Counted from the first letter of the stretch, positions 1 through 12,925 are shown. The stretch: 64,000 nt of DNA from Dromiciops gliroides (GCF_019393635.1 NC_057866.1:118558233-118622232), one strand, 5' to 3'. Translations and numbers: made by a program. Notes: generated by a model not told the origin, from the sequence alone.

Positions 1-66
1 TGTGATATATATTGTGTGTGTGTATAATACAAACATACATATACACAATATGATGCTAGTGAACTT
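1..66. repeat. TG/TA-rich simple sequence
   Basis: Alternating purine-pyrimidine sequence (TATATA, then GTGTGTGTGT, then ACATACATATACACA) opens the window. It is a degenerate dinucleotide microsatellite and may continue to the left of the window. Confidence 0.7.
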
Positions 67-224
67 AGAATGAGTGTTTTTGCAAGTTCATGTTCAAGTA
101 GGTTACAGCTTGGACTACAGCTATGCTAGTGAAAATTGAAAAGGAAAGGCATATAAGAGAGTTTTTAGAGAAGAAGGATTGGCAGAATTCTGGGATAGAT
201 TGGATCACCAAAGTTAAGATGGAG

Positions 225-360
225 TAGTACAATTATGAGAGCATAGGCTTGGGTTCTGAGAGAACAAAGCTATAGTTTCAGCTCTGCCACTAAGCTCTGT
301 GATCATGTAAAAGTCACTTCCCTCTCAGGAGATTCAGTTGTCTTATCTATGCAGCAGATT
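225..360 (+). repeat. MIR-like SINE fragment (degenerate)
   Basis: The order 'cagctctgccactaagctc', 'gtgatcatg', 'aagtcacttccctctcagg' and a degraded 'cagttgtcttatctatg' follows the MIR core in sense orientation. It is very diverged, as expected for an ancient therian SINE. Confidence 0.45.
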
Positions 361-466
361 CACCCAGCTGCTGGAGTCTTCCCTCCTCTGACCCAATTTA
401 CCTTGCATTTGTTTTACATAGGTGAGGGGCTACTGGAGACGGGGTCTCTGCAGGTTTGGTATTTTT

Positions 467-620
467 GTTTGTTTGTTTTTTTTGGTGAGGCAGTGAGGGT
501 TAAGTGACTTGCCCAGGGTCACACAGCTAGTAAGTGTCAAGTGTCTGAGGCCACATTTGACCTCAGGTCCTCCTGAATCCAGGGTTGGTGTTCTATCCTT
601 TGTGCCACCTAGCTGCCCCC
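467..620 (-). mobile_element. WSINE1-like SINE, near full length
   Basis: Poly-T start, then the reverse complement of the SINE core (GGGTTAAGTGACTTGCCC, CACACAGCTAGTAAGTGTC), ending at the tRNA-like head CCACCTAGCTGCCCC. The flanks carry a 14-15 bp direct repeat, AGGTTTGGTATTTTT (452-466) and AGGCTTGGTCTTTT (622-635). They differ at two positions, so this copy is moderately old. Confidence 0.9.
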
Positions 621-865
621 TAGGCTTGGTCTTTTAGAGTCTAGCTGTGGAGTTTGCTTCAGGATGAAATCTTAGACAGCCTTTTTTCTTCCTACCCTGG
701 GGACAAGACAGTGATCAAATGGAGTGCTGAGCTGGGAATCTCTGTAGGGCCTTGAGTGGTGGGATAGAGTTCTATTGTATTGGGAGTTTCTGAAATGAGT
801 GTTGTGATAGCTGTCATGGGGAGTAGTTGCATATACCAATATGTATGTATGTATGTATATGTAGG

Positions 866-1290
866 ATTATGGGATCATAAATTGCCAAAAAGGACCTTAG
901 AGGCCATTGAGTCCAATCCCCTCATTGAGGTAGGTGGGTAGTAGAGGAGAAAGTCCTGAGTTTATTTCTCCCTCATATACTTACTGGCTGTGTGACCTCA
1001 GTGAAGTCACTTCTGTCTTTCTCATTTTTATCTATAAAATGGGATAACAATACTACCTAACTCTCAGAATTGTTTTGAGGATCAAATGAGATAATATGGG
1101 TAAAGTACTTTGTAAAATTTAAAGTGCTATATAAATATTAGCTATTATTATTACAGACAGGGAACCTGAGGGTAAGAGAGGTAAAGTGACCTGTTCAAAG
1201 TCACACATGTAATAAGTAGTGAATTAGGATTTGAATCTAGGTCTTCTGACTCCAAAGCTAGTACTCTTTGCACTATAGCACTTTGATAGA
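866..1290 (-). repeat. MIR-related SINE, split by a second SINE
   Basis: The left part (866-928) reads 'ggaccttagaggccattgag...cccctcatt'. The right part (1155-1290) continues with 'acagacagggaacctgaggg', 'aaagtcacacatgtaataag' and 'tttgaatctaggtcttctgac'. Together they give the usual antisense MIR-type order. The gap is filled by another MIR copy in sense orientation. Confidence 0.6.
930..1155 (+). repeat. MIR/THER1-like SINE, nested
   Basis: Sense core 'cttactggctgtgtgacctc', 'aagtcacttctgtctttctc', 'tctataaaatgggataacaa', then 'aaatgagataatatgggtaa' and 'tataaatattagctattatt'. This matches a MIR/THER1-type CORE-SINE through to its 3' end. It sits inside the antisense MIR-like element. Confidence 0.75.
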
Positions 1291-1319
1291 AGGAAAATTC
1301 CTTAAGGGTTGGAACCCTT

Positions 1320-1400
1320 TCATTTTTATCTTTCTATCTCTAGCACCTGATCCTGGCACATAATAGGTGCTTAATAAGTATTTGTTGATTGATTGCCTGA
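1320..1400 (+). repeat. L2 3' end
   Basis: 'tctagcacctgatcctggca' and 'cacataataggtgcttaata' followed by repeats of TTGATTGATTG form the characteristic LINE-2 terminus. Confidence 0.75.
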
Positions 1401-2010
1401 TTGATTATTGATATGTTGGGGTAAAGGAGAGAGTAGGATCACAGGGCTTGTAGATCACATGTTAGTAAATAGTGTAAGTAAATGACTGGATAAGAATCAG
1501 GAGAGCTCTAAAGGGTTTCCATAGTTTTGTAAGGCCAACTCTTTGGGAGGTCCTATTGGCAGCTTCTATAATGTGTCTGTCTAGGCTTCCTTTGAGCTTG
1601 TGTGGGTTCATGGTTGGCTGCTGTTCTACTCTGGAACCTGGTGTTACGGGAGAAATATCTCCTCTCATAGTTCATGTGGGTAACTGCTGCCGAAACATAT
1701 TTTTTCACAACACAGAAATTATAGAGGTAAAAACTGAGGTTTTATGATTATGCTCAAGCATGGGTTGAGGCCTCAGGAAAAAAACTAAGAATCATTAGTA
1801 TTCTAATCAGGCTTCTTATAGGCAAAATTATGTCAGAGTGGCAGAGAAATAACTTATTGACATATCATAGTCTTATACATTCCTCTTAGTCCATAGAAGT
1901 TAAAGAAATGGTAGATCGATATTAGAATACTTCTTTCAATGTCAGAAAAGTTGAACAAGTTTAGTTAAACAAAGTCATAATTTCATGTATCCGGTAAAGA
2001 AACAAACCTC
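1401..2010. other. No recognised feature
   Basis: Unique-looking AT-rich sequence. Short open frames on both strands at 1462-1747 have no recognisable domain or homology, and I see no gene or clear repeat here. Confidence 0.5.
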
Positions 2011-2193
2011 GGGCAGCTAGGTGGTGCAGTGGATAAAGCACCGGTCCTGGAGTTAGAAGGACCTGAGTTCAAATCCGACCTCAGACTCTTGATACTTACT
2101 AGCTGTGTGACCCTGGGCAAGTCACTTAACCCCAATTGCCTCACACAAAAAAGCACTAAATAAATGCTATCTATTTCAAAGTTATAAAAAAAA
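2011..2193 (+). mobile_element. WSINE1-like SINE with extended tail
   Basis: Head GGGCAGCTAGGTGGTGCAG, B-box region 'gagttcaaatccgacc', core 'ctagctgtgtgaccctggg' and 'aagtcacttaaccccaattg'. After the CACAAAAAAG tail come about 35 further bases and an A-run. AAACCTC just before and after the element may be a short TSD. Confidence 0.85.
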
Positions 2194-2744
2194 AAACCTC
2201 ATCAAACAAAATATATAGGTAAACTAACTTAGGTTACAGATTACATTTAGACAGTTCACAAAAAGGCTAATGGGGTGGGGGAAGACTTACATATATCATC
2301 AAGGAGTTAGGGACAGTTGAGATTCTTCCTCTGACATTGTGTATAAGGCTTTAAGTAAATTTCATATCCCCTAGAACAGGTTTTTGTCAATTCAACAACC
2401 TCTCAAGAGAAAGAACTCTGACCTTCTCTTGACATTATTATTTCACAAATCAGGTTTTGGTCAGGTGAGGTTAATATGAACAGAAAACAGGCTTTCAGTT
2501 AATCAAACTTGCAGGAGGAATAAAAGGAAATAAAAAAATAAAAAATTCCCATTACACTGGACACAGAATATGTCAACAGAGGGAATTTGAGCGATGAGGA
2601 CATGTATCACTGATTCAACCTGGGAGCTCGTTCTCTGCACTTACAGCTTTTAAACTCAACCCTAAAGAGGTGGTGCCAATCGTGGGCTCTAGAGCATTCT
2701 ACACAAGAAAAGTCAGAGAGAATGATACAAGTGATTTGTGGAGG
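2194..2744. other. No recognised feature
   Basis: AT-rich sequence without a convincing reading frame or repeat signature. Confidence 0.45.
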
Positions 2745-2860
2745 GAGGAGTTATATCTAAGAAAGGTTTCTTTGAGAAGTTGGCACCCAAATTGAGCTCT
2801 GAAGGAAAGGAAGGATTTTAACAAGTGAAAGTATAAGAAGAATCCATTCCCAGTGCTTAA
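2745..2860 (-). repeat. L2 fragment (antisense)
   Basis: 'aaaggtttctttgagaagtt', 'ggcacccaaattgagctctg' and 'aaggaaaggaaggatttta' are the reverse complement of the L2 3' UTR stretch that reads 'ccttcaagactcagctcaa...cacctt..aagccttt'. Confidence 0.5.
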
Positions 2861-2927
2861 TGAAGTTTTCTTGAATTAATGTAGTGCAATGATTAAACTA
2901 AGTATATGTGTAGTTGATGCCACTTTT

Positions 2928-3067
2928 TTTGGGGGGGGGGCGGGCAATGAGGGTTAAGTGACTTGCCTACGGTCACACGGCTAGTGTCAAGTGTCTGAGA
3001 CTGGATTTGAACTCAGGTCCTACTGAATCCAGGGCCGGTACTTTATCCACTGTGCCACCTAGCTGCC
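2928..3067 (-). mobile_element. WSINE1-like SINE
   Basis: Antisense SINE with a G-rich, poly-T-derived tail side, core 'gggttaagtgacttgcctac' and head 'gtgccacctagctgcc'. A perfect 13-bp TSD, TGATGCCACTTTT, lies at 2915-2927 and 3068-3080. A four-base core segment (TAAG) is missing. Confidence 0.92.
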
Positions 3068-3414
3068 TGATGCCACTTTTAATTGAAGCTAATTCATTGA
3101 AGGTTCATCTCTGCCAAGGTCTGCCTTAAATTTTTTCCCCACACACTTTGACTGGGAAGATACAACCACATGTTGCTCTACAAGTCCTAGGAAGACCACA
3201 CCCTAGGACTGGTCTCTTCTTGGTGGAGCTTCAGAATTAAGATCTCCTTAGTGCTAATACTTCAGATCTGTTTCCCAAGCATTTAATTATGCTAACCCTT
3301 TTGATTCTTGTGGATTTCCTGTTTTCAGGTTCTCTAACCTGGCTACTGACCACTGACCTTTCTTATGGGAATTGACACTCAGGCAGTTATAGGCTCATTT
3401 GTAATAGTCTTCAT

Positions 3415-3620
3415 CTTTAGTCAGTTGACAAGCATTTTAAGGACTTAGTATATGTCAGGCACTATGTTAAGTGTTGGGGAAAAGGAAAGAAAAATTAAAG
3501 AAAAGAAACAAACAAACAAAATTCTCCCCCCCCCCATGGAAAAGAAAGGAAAAAACAGTTTCTCAAAAAACTCACATTCTAATGGACAAGACAATATCTT
3601 ATTAACTACTCAAATGGAAC
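3415..3620 (-). repeat. L2 3' end (antisense)
   Basis: 'gacaagcattttaaggactt', 'tatgtcaggcactatgttaa' and later 'aaaaactcacattctaatgg' are the reverse complement of the L2 terminus. A-rich simple sequence interrupts the middle. Confidence 0.65.
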
Positions 3621-3867
3621 AATAACAGACGGGACATGCAGGAAAAGCCTCCTATAAAAGGTAGAATCTTTGTCTTTCTATGATAGTTATCTTTGTTAAA
3701 ACTAATAGGATGACTAGTTTTTCTGCCTGGACAGACAGACAGAAAAGTTTGTTCTTTTGTAGAGTTGAAAAGGAAGTCATCCTCATTCAGGGAAGTTGAT
3801 CCCTATCTGATCAGGGCACACAGGCTTTTCCCTACATGGGAAGATACTTATAATTCTTTTTTAATAG

Positions 3868-4021
3868 TAAACTACATTTATATAGTACTTTAAAGGGAGA
3901 CTTGCTTACAAAACACCCATGAGGTTGATTATTGCAATAACAATAATAGCTAACATTTATATAGTACCTTATACCTGACAAAGAATTTTCTTCACAATAG
4001 CCCAGCAAAATAAATACCATC
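3868..4021 (-). repeat. MIR/THER1-like SINE fragment(s)
   Basis: Two partial antisense motifs, 'acatttatatagtactttaa' and 'aataatagctaacatttata' with 'tagtaccttatacctgac', match the 3' half of THER1/MIR-type elements. The second is cut by the SINE that starts at 4022. Confidence 0.55.
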
Positions 4022-4172
4022 GGGGCAGCTAGCTGGCACAGTGGATAGAGCACTGGCCCTGGAGTTAGGAGGACCTGAGTTCAAATTCGGCCTCAGACAC
4101 TTAACACTTACTAGCTGTGTGACCCTAGGCAAGTCACTTAACCCCAATTGCCTCACCAAAAAAAAAAAAAAA
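4022..4172 (+). mobile_element. WSINE1-like SINE
   Basis: Full-length sense copy from GGGGCAGCTAGCTGGCACAG to 'aaccccaattgcctcacc' and A15. The flanks AATACCATC (before) and AGTACCACC (after) may be a decayed TSD. Confidence 0.92.
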
Positions 4173-4189
4173 AGTACCACCCTCCTCCT

Positions 4190-4870
4190 TCTCTTCCTCC
4201 TCCTCCTTACTTTACATTGCCCTCATCACCTCACATCTGGATTAATACAATTGCCTACTGGTGGGTCTGCCTGTCTCAAATCTCTCTCCACTCTAATATA
4301 TCCTCAATTTATCCACTAAAGTGATTTTCTAAAATGCAAGTGTGATCCTGTAATCCTCCTACTCAGTAAATTCCAGTGGCTTCCCATTGCCTTCAGGAGC
4401 AAATACAAAATGCTGTTTGGCATTCAAAGTCCCTCATAATCTAGCCCACTCCTACTTTTTCCAGTCTTCTTACATTTACTCCCTAACACATATTCTTTTT
4501 GATCTGGTCTTTTTGCTAATCTATGATGAATAAATGACTTCATCTCTCAGCTCTTGGCATTGTCTTTGGCTTTCCCCTATGCCCAGAATACTTTCCCTCT
4601 TCAGCTCTGTCTTTAGGACCCAACTAAAATCCCATCTTTTGTTGGAAGCCTTCCATAACCCCTCTTCCCTCTGTTAAATGCCTTCCTTCTGTTAATCATT
4701 TCCTACTTATACTACTTGCTTTCTACATATTTGCTCAACATGTCTCCTTCATTAGATTGTAAGATCCTTGAAGGCAGGGACTATCCTTTGCTTCTTTTTT
4801 GTGTCCTTAGCACTTAGTACAGTGCCTGCTACATAGTAGACACTGAATAAATATTGATTGATTGATTTGT
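4190..4870 (+). repeat. L2 3' region, about 680 bp
   Basis: In L2 order: 'cagtggcttcccattgcctt', 'ttggcattcaaagtccctca', 'tgcccagaatactttccctc', 'ttggaagccttccataaccc', 'agattgtaagatccttgaag', 'agtacagtgcctgctacata' and the terminal ATTGATTGATTG. It is a 5'-truncated LINE-2 with no usable reading frame. Confidence 0.85.
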
Positions 4871-5004
4871 AACATTTGCTGATTTCCAAGGTACAAATGT
4901 TCTCACTGAACAATTAACGAGAAACTCTCTCAATCAAGCATAGGCTGGCTCCATCATATCCCCTAGGAAGAACTCAATGCCTCCCCAAACCTCCCCATTC
5001 TACC

Positions 5005-5140
5005 CTTATACATTTCTAATTATTGGAAAGCTCTTCCTATCCCAAACTGCTTATTTACACCTTCTACTCACTGCTTGCTGAGGTTCAAGTAGAAAATGCC
5101 TAATTCCTTTCCCAAAAGACAAATCTTCAAATACTCACTC
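5005..5140 (-). repeat. Possible L3/CR1-like fragment
   Basis: 'ggaaagctcttcctatccca', 'cttctactcactgcttgctg' and 'aatcttcaaatactc' loosely follow the antisense L3/CR1 3' coding end seen more clearly at 20345-20945. It is highly diverged. Confidence 0.3.
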
Positions 5141-6072
5141 TGACCATTAACCTACTTCATCCAAAGGTTGGTTCTCAAGCATACAAAGCCAGAGCTGTCT
5201 TAAAATTCTTGGGGCCTCTTACTGATGACTCATTACTATCCCCAGAGTCAAACTGCTGACAATGTAATTATATTTATTTTTCATTCAAATTATTGGCAAA
5301 ACACATACCGCCTCCCCGCCAAAAAAACCCCAAACACCACCACCACCAAAAAAATACCTTGAATCCCTAAAAACTGGGAAGAAGGTTTGTGTTTTAGCTA
5401 GTTTGCACAAATATTACATGTACTGTGTATACTGAGGGAGTTGCTCTATAGCTGATTCAGGTTTCTTGAGGCATTTATCTCTCCATTGCCTTGACATACA
5501 TTCAAAACGCCTACACAAGAACCACAGGTGATGTCCCAAAGAGAAACCTTTGCATTCATATTCTGCGTTGCAATTAGTTGAATCATTGCTTCCTATATAG
5601 TTGAAACATTGCTTTCTGAACAGAGTCAAGCTCAATTTTGATTGAGGGGATTGATTTCTTGTAGAACCTAACACAAATCTAAACTTTTCAATTCTTATAC
5701 CCCATGCTGATAGCAGCTGGGCCACAAACAAACTCAGAGCTCAGGCATTAGAGTTGTGACTAAGTTAATTACCATCTTGTCTAATAGCACAACAGGGACA
5801 CTACAAAGTGCTATGTGGGATTATAGTATTTCTATCCATTTAGAGACCTTATCGGAAACCATATGAGATTTATAATTAAAGATGTGTCATTCACTTCTGC
5901 TGTAGAGTCTTATTTTACTAATCGTATAACCTACTCCACATTCTTTGTAATTAAAATTTCCAGGTTATGCATAATTTAGGTATAACAAAAGATTTATGTC
6001 TTATTTGGAAGAATAAGAAGAAAATTTGGCCATCAGATATGGCCAATATTTCATTGATATAGGGATTTATTG
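5141..6072. other. No recognised feature
   Basis: Contains a C/A-rich low-complexity patch (5305-5360). A 105-codon minus frame at 5414-5731 has no recognisable domain and I do not call it a gene. Confidence 0.5.
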
Positions 6073-6172
6073 TGAAGTGGAGCCCAGATGGCAGAGAAAA
6101 GTCAGGGACTTGCCTGACTTGCCTGAGCTCTCCCCCAAACTCCTTCAAACATCTTTAAATAATGCCTCAAAC

Positions 6173-6284
6173 TGGGGCAGCTAGGTGGCGCAGTGGATAA
6201 AGCACCGGCCTTGAAATCAGGAGGACTCGAGTTCAAATCTGGATTCAGACACTTGACCCTCATTGCTTTGCACAAAACAAACAA
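6173..6284 (+). mobile_element. WSINE1-like SINE with internal deletion
   Basis: Head and B-box region are normal. The sequence then jumps from 'cagacacttgaccct' to 'cattgctttgcac', losing the 'ctagctgtgtgacc...aagtcacttaa' core. The TSD is AAATAATGCCTCAAA (6157-6171) against a one-or-two-mismatch copy from 6285. It sits in the L1/HAL1 5' UTR. Confidence 0.9.
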
Positions 6285-7222
6285 AAATAACGCTTCAAAA
6301 TGAATTCTATAGCAGCAGAACCCAGAAAAGGACAGAGTGAAACAATTTTCCAGTCCAAGATAACTTAGAAGGTTGGCAGGAAAGTTCTGTTGTACCAAGG
6401 TGAGAATGGAACACAGTCCAGTGTAGTCTGTGTCCCAGGAAACCATCAATAGGCCTTGGGGGTGACAGAAGCAGTGGCAGTTTTTGAACTTCTCAGCCCA
6501 CAGAAAGTGAGGGGGGGGTCAAACAAATTGTTAGAAGGAGATTATAGGGGTCCCTCTGCTGGCAATGGAGGCTATTACCTCTTATTACCTCTGTTGCATT
6601 ACCTATAGTTGGATCTGGGTAGCAGTCCTGGGTCTTAGTTCCAGAGAGAAGAGGAATACTAGTCTACCAGATCTTGTGGCCTCAGGGGAGGTAGGACCTT
6701 GGTATCAGTTCCAAAGTGGAAAAGAATGCTTGTGGTTGTTCATGGACCAGAGAACAGGCCAGGAGAGTAGTAAACTCACCTCTTCCTAGATCATACCACC
6801 TTGGAAGAACTGAAAACTTACAGGTCCCCAGAATTATCTCTGAAAACTGCTGCACAAACACCCTGAAGCAGAGTGTCATTTTAGCATAGAGTTAAAAGTC
6901 AAGAAATGGGTTGGAAAAATGAGCAAACAGCAGAAAAAAGATTCTGACTATAGGAAGTTAATATGGTGACAAGGAAAATCAACGCACAGAAGAAGAAACA
7001 AAGTCAAAGCTCCAACACCCAAAGCTTGAAAGAAAAATATGAATTTTTCTCAAACCATAGAAGAGCTCAAAAAGGATTTTAAAAAATCAAGTAAGAGATG
7101 TAGAGGAAAAATTGGGAAGAGAAATGAGGGTGGTGCAAGAAAATCATGAAAAAAGAGTCAACTGCTTGGTAAAGGAGACACAAAAATTATTGAAGAAAAT
7201 AACACCTTAAAAAACAGAATAA

Positions 7223-7390
7223 GGGACAGTTAGGTGGTGCAGTGGATAAAGCACCGGCCTTGGATTCAGGAGGACCCAAGTTCAAATCCAGCCTCAGACA
7301 CGACACACTTACTAGCTGTATGACCCTGGGCAAGTCACTTAACCCTCATTGCCCTGCAAAAACAAAACAAAACAAAACAAAACAAAACAA
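7223..7390 (+). mobile_element. WSINE1-like SINE with (AAAAC)n tail
   Basis: Sense copy with head 'gggacagttaggtggtgcag', full core and a tail of about eight AAAAC units. It interrupts the ORF1 coiled-coil region of the L1/HAL1 fragment. The flanks 'acagaata' and 'caagaata' suggest a short TSD. Confidence 0.92.
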
Positions 7391-7482
7391 GAATAGGCCA
7401 AATGGTAAAAGAAGCACAAAAATCCAATGAGGGGATGAATGCCTTGAAAATAAAGATAAAGGGATTCATTGAGAAAGTGAAT

Positions 7483-7846
7483 CACTCATTTTATTTAATA
7501 ATATGAAATTAGGATTTACTCACATAATCCATTGACATTTTTTATTGTGAGGTAATCCTAGCATTTCTATGCCTGCCTCAGTGAATAGGTTTCTGACATT
7601 CTCCTGGCAGGGATCAACTTTCACCTAGCATGAAGTATAAATCAGGGTAGATGGTCTACTGTCCTATAGTGAAAGTTCACAATCATCCTTGCTAGAGCTT
7701 TTCTTGTTGAATCACCCAGAAGGTTTATGGACTCTTTATTTGCATAGATCCACTTCCTTGGTCCTGTTTACCTTGGCTGATCTATCTGAACTCATGTCCT
7801 GCCCTGTCCAGATATAAACTGTCAGATCTTTTCTGCTCCTAATAGC
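7483..7846. other. No recognised feature
   Basis: Unique-looking sequence between the L1/HAL1 fragment and the RBBP7 retrocopy. I see no frame or repeat that I can name. Confidence 0.45.
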
Positions 7847-7861
7847 ATTTCATATTCTTTT
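7847..7861. repeat. Left TSD of the RBBP7 retrocopy
   Basis: ATTTCATATTCTTTT is repeated without mismatch at 9897-9911. On the strand of the insert it starts with AAAAGA, preceded by TC, which fits the L1 endonuclease preference (TT/AAAA-like). Confidence 0.95.
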
Positions 7862-9896
<2,035 letters not shown>

Positions 9897-9911
9897 ATTT
9901 CATATTCTTTT
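9897..9911. repeat. Right TSD of the RBBP7 retrocopy
   Basis: Perfect 15-base copy of 7847-7861. It fixes the 5' boundary of the inserted cDNA at 9896. Confidence 0.95.
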
Positions 9912-10847
9912 GATGTCCATATCTGAGCCAGATACTTAGGATACACATTTAGCTCAATTATTGTCCTTTCCTCTCTCCCTTTTCTATATTGATATTAACA
10001 TATTGTTTGCTAGCATAGGGTATTATATTCTGTTATTTTTGACTGTTTCATCAGGGAAACACCCCTTGTTTCTTGAAGAAACACTTATATGAATTTGTCA
10101 TCACATCATCAATTTTATTGGGAGCATATGATGTCAACTCAGTCATTCACAGGTATATTCTCAAGCAATTCAGTAAACATACATTTGTAAGAGCTGTTTG
10201 ATATTAATTATTTAAATGAAATTGGGTAGTTATTACTGGAGTGTATCAATGATATGGGTAACTGGTTATTGTTACTAGGGAGAATACACCAGAATGGGGG
10301 CTCAAGTTGATAGCATTAGAGAAAGTTATTTACAACCTCTTATTGATATCCCTAGAACCTTGAAAGGGAGCCCATGCTCAGTAAGCTAATTCACTGTGAG
10401 AGTGAGAGTTGCATGACAGAGTAGTTTCTGAGACTCTGCTTTGATCAAATAGCTTCTACTTCTAATAATAATATTATATAATAATATTCAGAGATTAAGA
10501 ATTTCATACCAATAGTATTATGAGCTTCACATTGTAACCTATCAACTCATGAAAAATTATGCATGCATATTAATACAAATTATGTGAAGAATTCTAAATT
10601 ACACATTCCCAAGACTGTTCAAATCATTAAACTTGAGAATTTTGTCAATTTTTATGTAACATTTTGACTAGTTTTATGGTGCTGAAATAAGTTTGAAAAT
10701 GTTTTACCTTAATAAGTGCCCCCAAAATAACTATATGCCAATTTTTAATAAATAATATTGAAAGGCAAAGGATATATAAACTAAATGTATTCACTTCTCT
10801 GTCTAGTACACAAATGTAATGCAACATTTCTTCCTTAGGAATTAGAT
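9912..10847. other. AT-rich stretch, no recognised feature
   Basis: Contains TAATAATAATATTATATAATAATATT at about 10462-10490 and many short A/T runs. No repeat family or gene could be supported. Confidence 0.45.
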
Positions 10848-10905
10848 ATATCTATATTTATATTTATAGCTATATATAATCTATTATCTATATCATCTAT
10901 CTATC
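10848..10905. repeat. TATATC/TATC simple sequence
   Basis: Runs of TATATTTATA, CTATATATAA and CTATCTATCTGTC form a degenerate microsatellite. Confidence 0.7.
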
Positions 10906-11109
10906 TGTCAAGAGTCAGTGTCATAGTGTAGAACAGGTTGACTGAGTCACATATTAACTGTATATATGCCTATGAGCAAGTCACTTAAATTTTCAGTGCC
11001 CCAGCCAACTCTCTAAGACCATAAGTTACAAATGAGTTATGAAGAGTGTTTCTATACCATGAGTCACTACAGTGTCATCACAGTTACTGACCAAATAAAT
11101 CTATATCTA
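10906..11109 (+). repeat. Old SINE with 'gtgccccagccaactctc' body
   Basis: Order: 'aagtcacttaaattttcag', 'gtgccccagccaactctc', 'taagaccataagttac', then a 3' part with 'gaccaaataaatctatatc'. The same order occurs at 53209-53430 and, antisense, at 61265-61430 and 61905-62120. It is a second, older tRNA/MIR-headed marsupial SINE family whose name I cannot confirm. Confidence 0.55.
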
Positions 11110-11366
11110 CAGCCATATCCATATCAATATCAACATACCTCCCTAGCTATATCTATATCTCTAATATATGGTTACAAATATGTATATATACATGCAATGA
11201 GAAAATTATTAGAAATGCTAAAGAGCTATTGCTCTAATGGATGGTTGTTTTTTCACAGATTAAAGCTGTCAATCACAAAGAAAATATTTATAGAATCATT
11301 GACCCAATCTGATTATTTTAAAGAGCAGGAAAAAAATCACAGACGGAACTATTCACCTGTAGTCTT
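11110..11366 (+). repeat. Direct duplication, copy A (about 257 bp)
   Basis: From 'cagccatatccatatcaata' to 'cacctgtagtct'. It is about 90% identical by eye to 11585-11839, including 'ttattagaaatgct', 'aagagctattgctctaatgg' and 'attgacccaatctgattatt'. Short open frames in both copies share a similar peptide, but this follows from DNA identity and is no evidence for coding. Confidence 0.92.
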
Positions 11367-11584
11367 AACTGTTCAGTCAACTAATGATTAGATCGTTTGT
11401 AAAAACAGATACTATATCTGTTATCAGGTCTATACAATTTAAAAGATGCAACTTATTCACTTATTCCATGACTGAATAATGTGGTCCATCAATATGCGGT
11501 TCAAAAGGTTCATTCTTTTCTCTTTATACTACTTTTCCCATTGTTTAACATTTTCTTTGATTTTCTGGGAAGCAACGGTTCAAA

Positions 11585-11839
11585 CAGCCATATCATATCA
11601 ATATCAACATACCTCCATAGCTATATCTATATCTCTAATATATGGTTATAAATATGTACATATACATGTAATGAGAAAATTATTAGAAATGCTGAAGAGC
11701 TATTGCTCTAATGGATGGTTGTGTTTTTTGACAGATTAAAACTGTCAATTACAAAGTAAAGATTTATAGAATTATTGACCCAATCTGATTATTTTAAAGA
11801 GGAGGGAAAAAATCAGACAGAACTGTTCATCTGCAGTCT
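11585..11839 (+). repeat. Direct duplication, copy B (about 255 bp)
   Basis: Second copy of 11110-11366, same orientation, 218 bp downstream of copy A. The spacer and outer flanks are unrelated, so this is not a simple tandem array. No TSD or A-tail is visible. Confidence 0.92.
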
Positions 11840-12886
11840 ATGTCTATGGCATAACTAGTTGGGAAAATATTTTGGATTCTGAAAGGATTTTTTCCTACCT
11901 CTTAAGAATCATACCATCGATATATTTGCCTACCTTTACAGAGGTTTGAGACCATCCCAGTTCTGAAGCAGGAGAATTCTAGACTGGAGAGATCCTTCCA
12001 GGTATATTCCTATATACCTACATTGGCTTATTAGTCTCTGGAGCTGCCCAGTCCAGTAGGTATATAAGCTTAAAGAGATCTAGTGGACTGGCAACAATGC
12101 TATGGACCAATGATCTCCGACTTCATCCCTTTATGGATACTAAAGTTTATTGTATGAGTTATATGTAGAATGCCAAGAGTTTTTAATTGCAAGCATCTCT
12201 ACTCATCTTATACAAAGGTAACTATCCTTTTTCTGTCCATTCCTATGGTGAAAGAAAAGGGGGGTTGGAGCTGGCTACATGCATGTCTCCTTTTCTCCAA
12301 TCTTTAATACAGAGAGATGATTTTGTACATTTTCCCCACTACCTTAAGTATACATCTGGGTTTATTTTGTTTTTTGTCCAATTTAATAATTCCACCTGAT
12401 TTAATATCACTCCATGCTTTCCTTTTTACTTGGATTCATATTAATTTTACATGATTTGGCTGTTCTTTTTCCTGTAAAGGGAGATCTCCATTCAACTTAA
12501 ACTTCCAGAACAGTGAGTTTTACTTTAGATTTTTTTAATGAAACTTTGCTTTGTTTTTATGAACATAACTCCCAATGGAGGGTTTGGACATACCTCTTAG
12601 TATCCTTTTAAGAGTATTGAAAATGCTCCCTTCTGATTAAGCCTCAGTTACTGGGGTTTCACTTTTGACTCATCAAAGAGGAATGAATTGATTGATCTGG
12701 AACTCACTGACATCTTCTAGGGGATAAGTTTTATTAAGTAGGGCTGCTTTCAAAATGAATTGATTGGCTTGGGAGAATGGACTATTGACAGTAGATGTAT
12801 CTTTTTTGTGATGACTTTCTTCATCAATGTCTCTTAGCTTCATTTTACTTTTGCCTATCCAACTTTTATCAAGAGAGCATAGTAGG
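11840..12886. other. No recognised feature
   Basis: Unique-looking sequence. Short frames at 12187-12399 and 12673-12945 show no domain. Confidence 0.45.
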
Positions 12887-12925
12887 GATGTGTGTGTGTT
12901 TGTGTGTGTATGTTTATATGTATAG
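12887..12925. repeat. (TG)n microsatellite
   Basis: TGTGTGTGTTTGTGTGTGTATG followed by TTTATATGTATAGG, a short interrupted (TG)n tract. Confidence 0.85.

Larger units (their letters stand above)
6075..7482 (+). mobile_element. L1/HAL1 5' portion: 5' UTR and start of ORF1
   Basis: Starts near 'ggagcccagatggcagagaa', the L1-type 5' end, and closely follows the HAL1 copy at 57219 ('aggacagagtgaaac', 'gataacttagaaggttggca'). The ORF1 start region near 6920 and its coiled-coil codons ('gaagagctcaaaaaggattt', 'agaggaaaaattgggaagag') follow, with several stops and shifts. It breaks off near 7482 before the RNA-binding core. Two SINEs are inserted. Since L1 insertions are normally 5'-truncated, a 5' part without its 3' end implies later deletion or rearrangement. 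Confidence 0.8.

Noticed and set aside
11032-11739. Two frames sharing a 40-residue similar peptide as a duplicated small gene
   Set aside because: The DNA itself is duplicated with about equal change throughout, including outside the frames. No start context, domain or codon bias supports coding.
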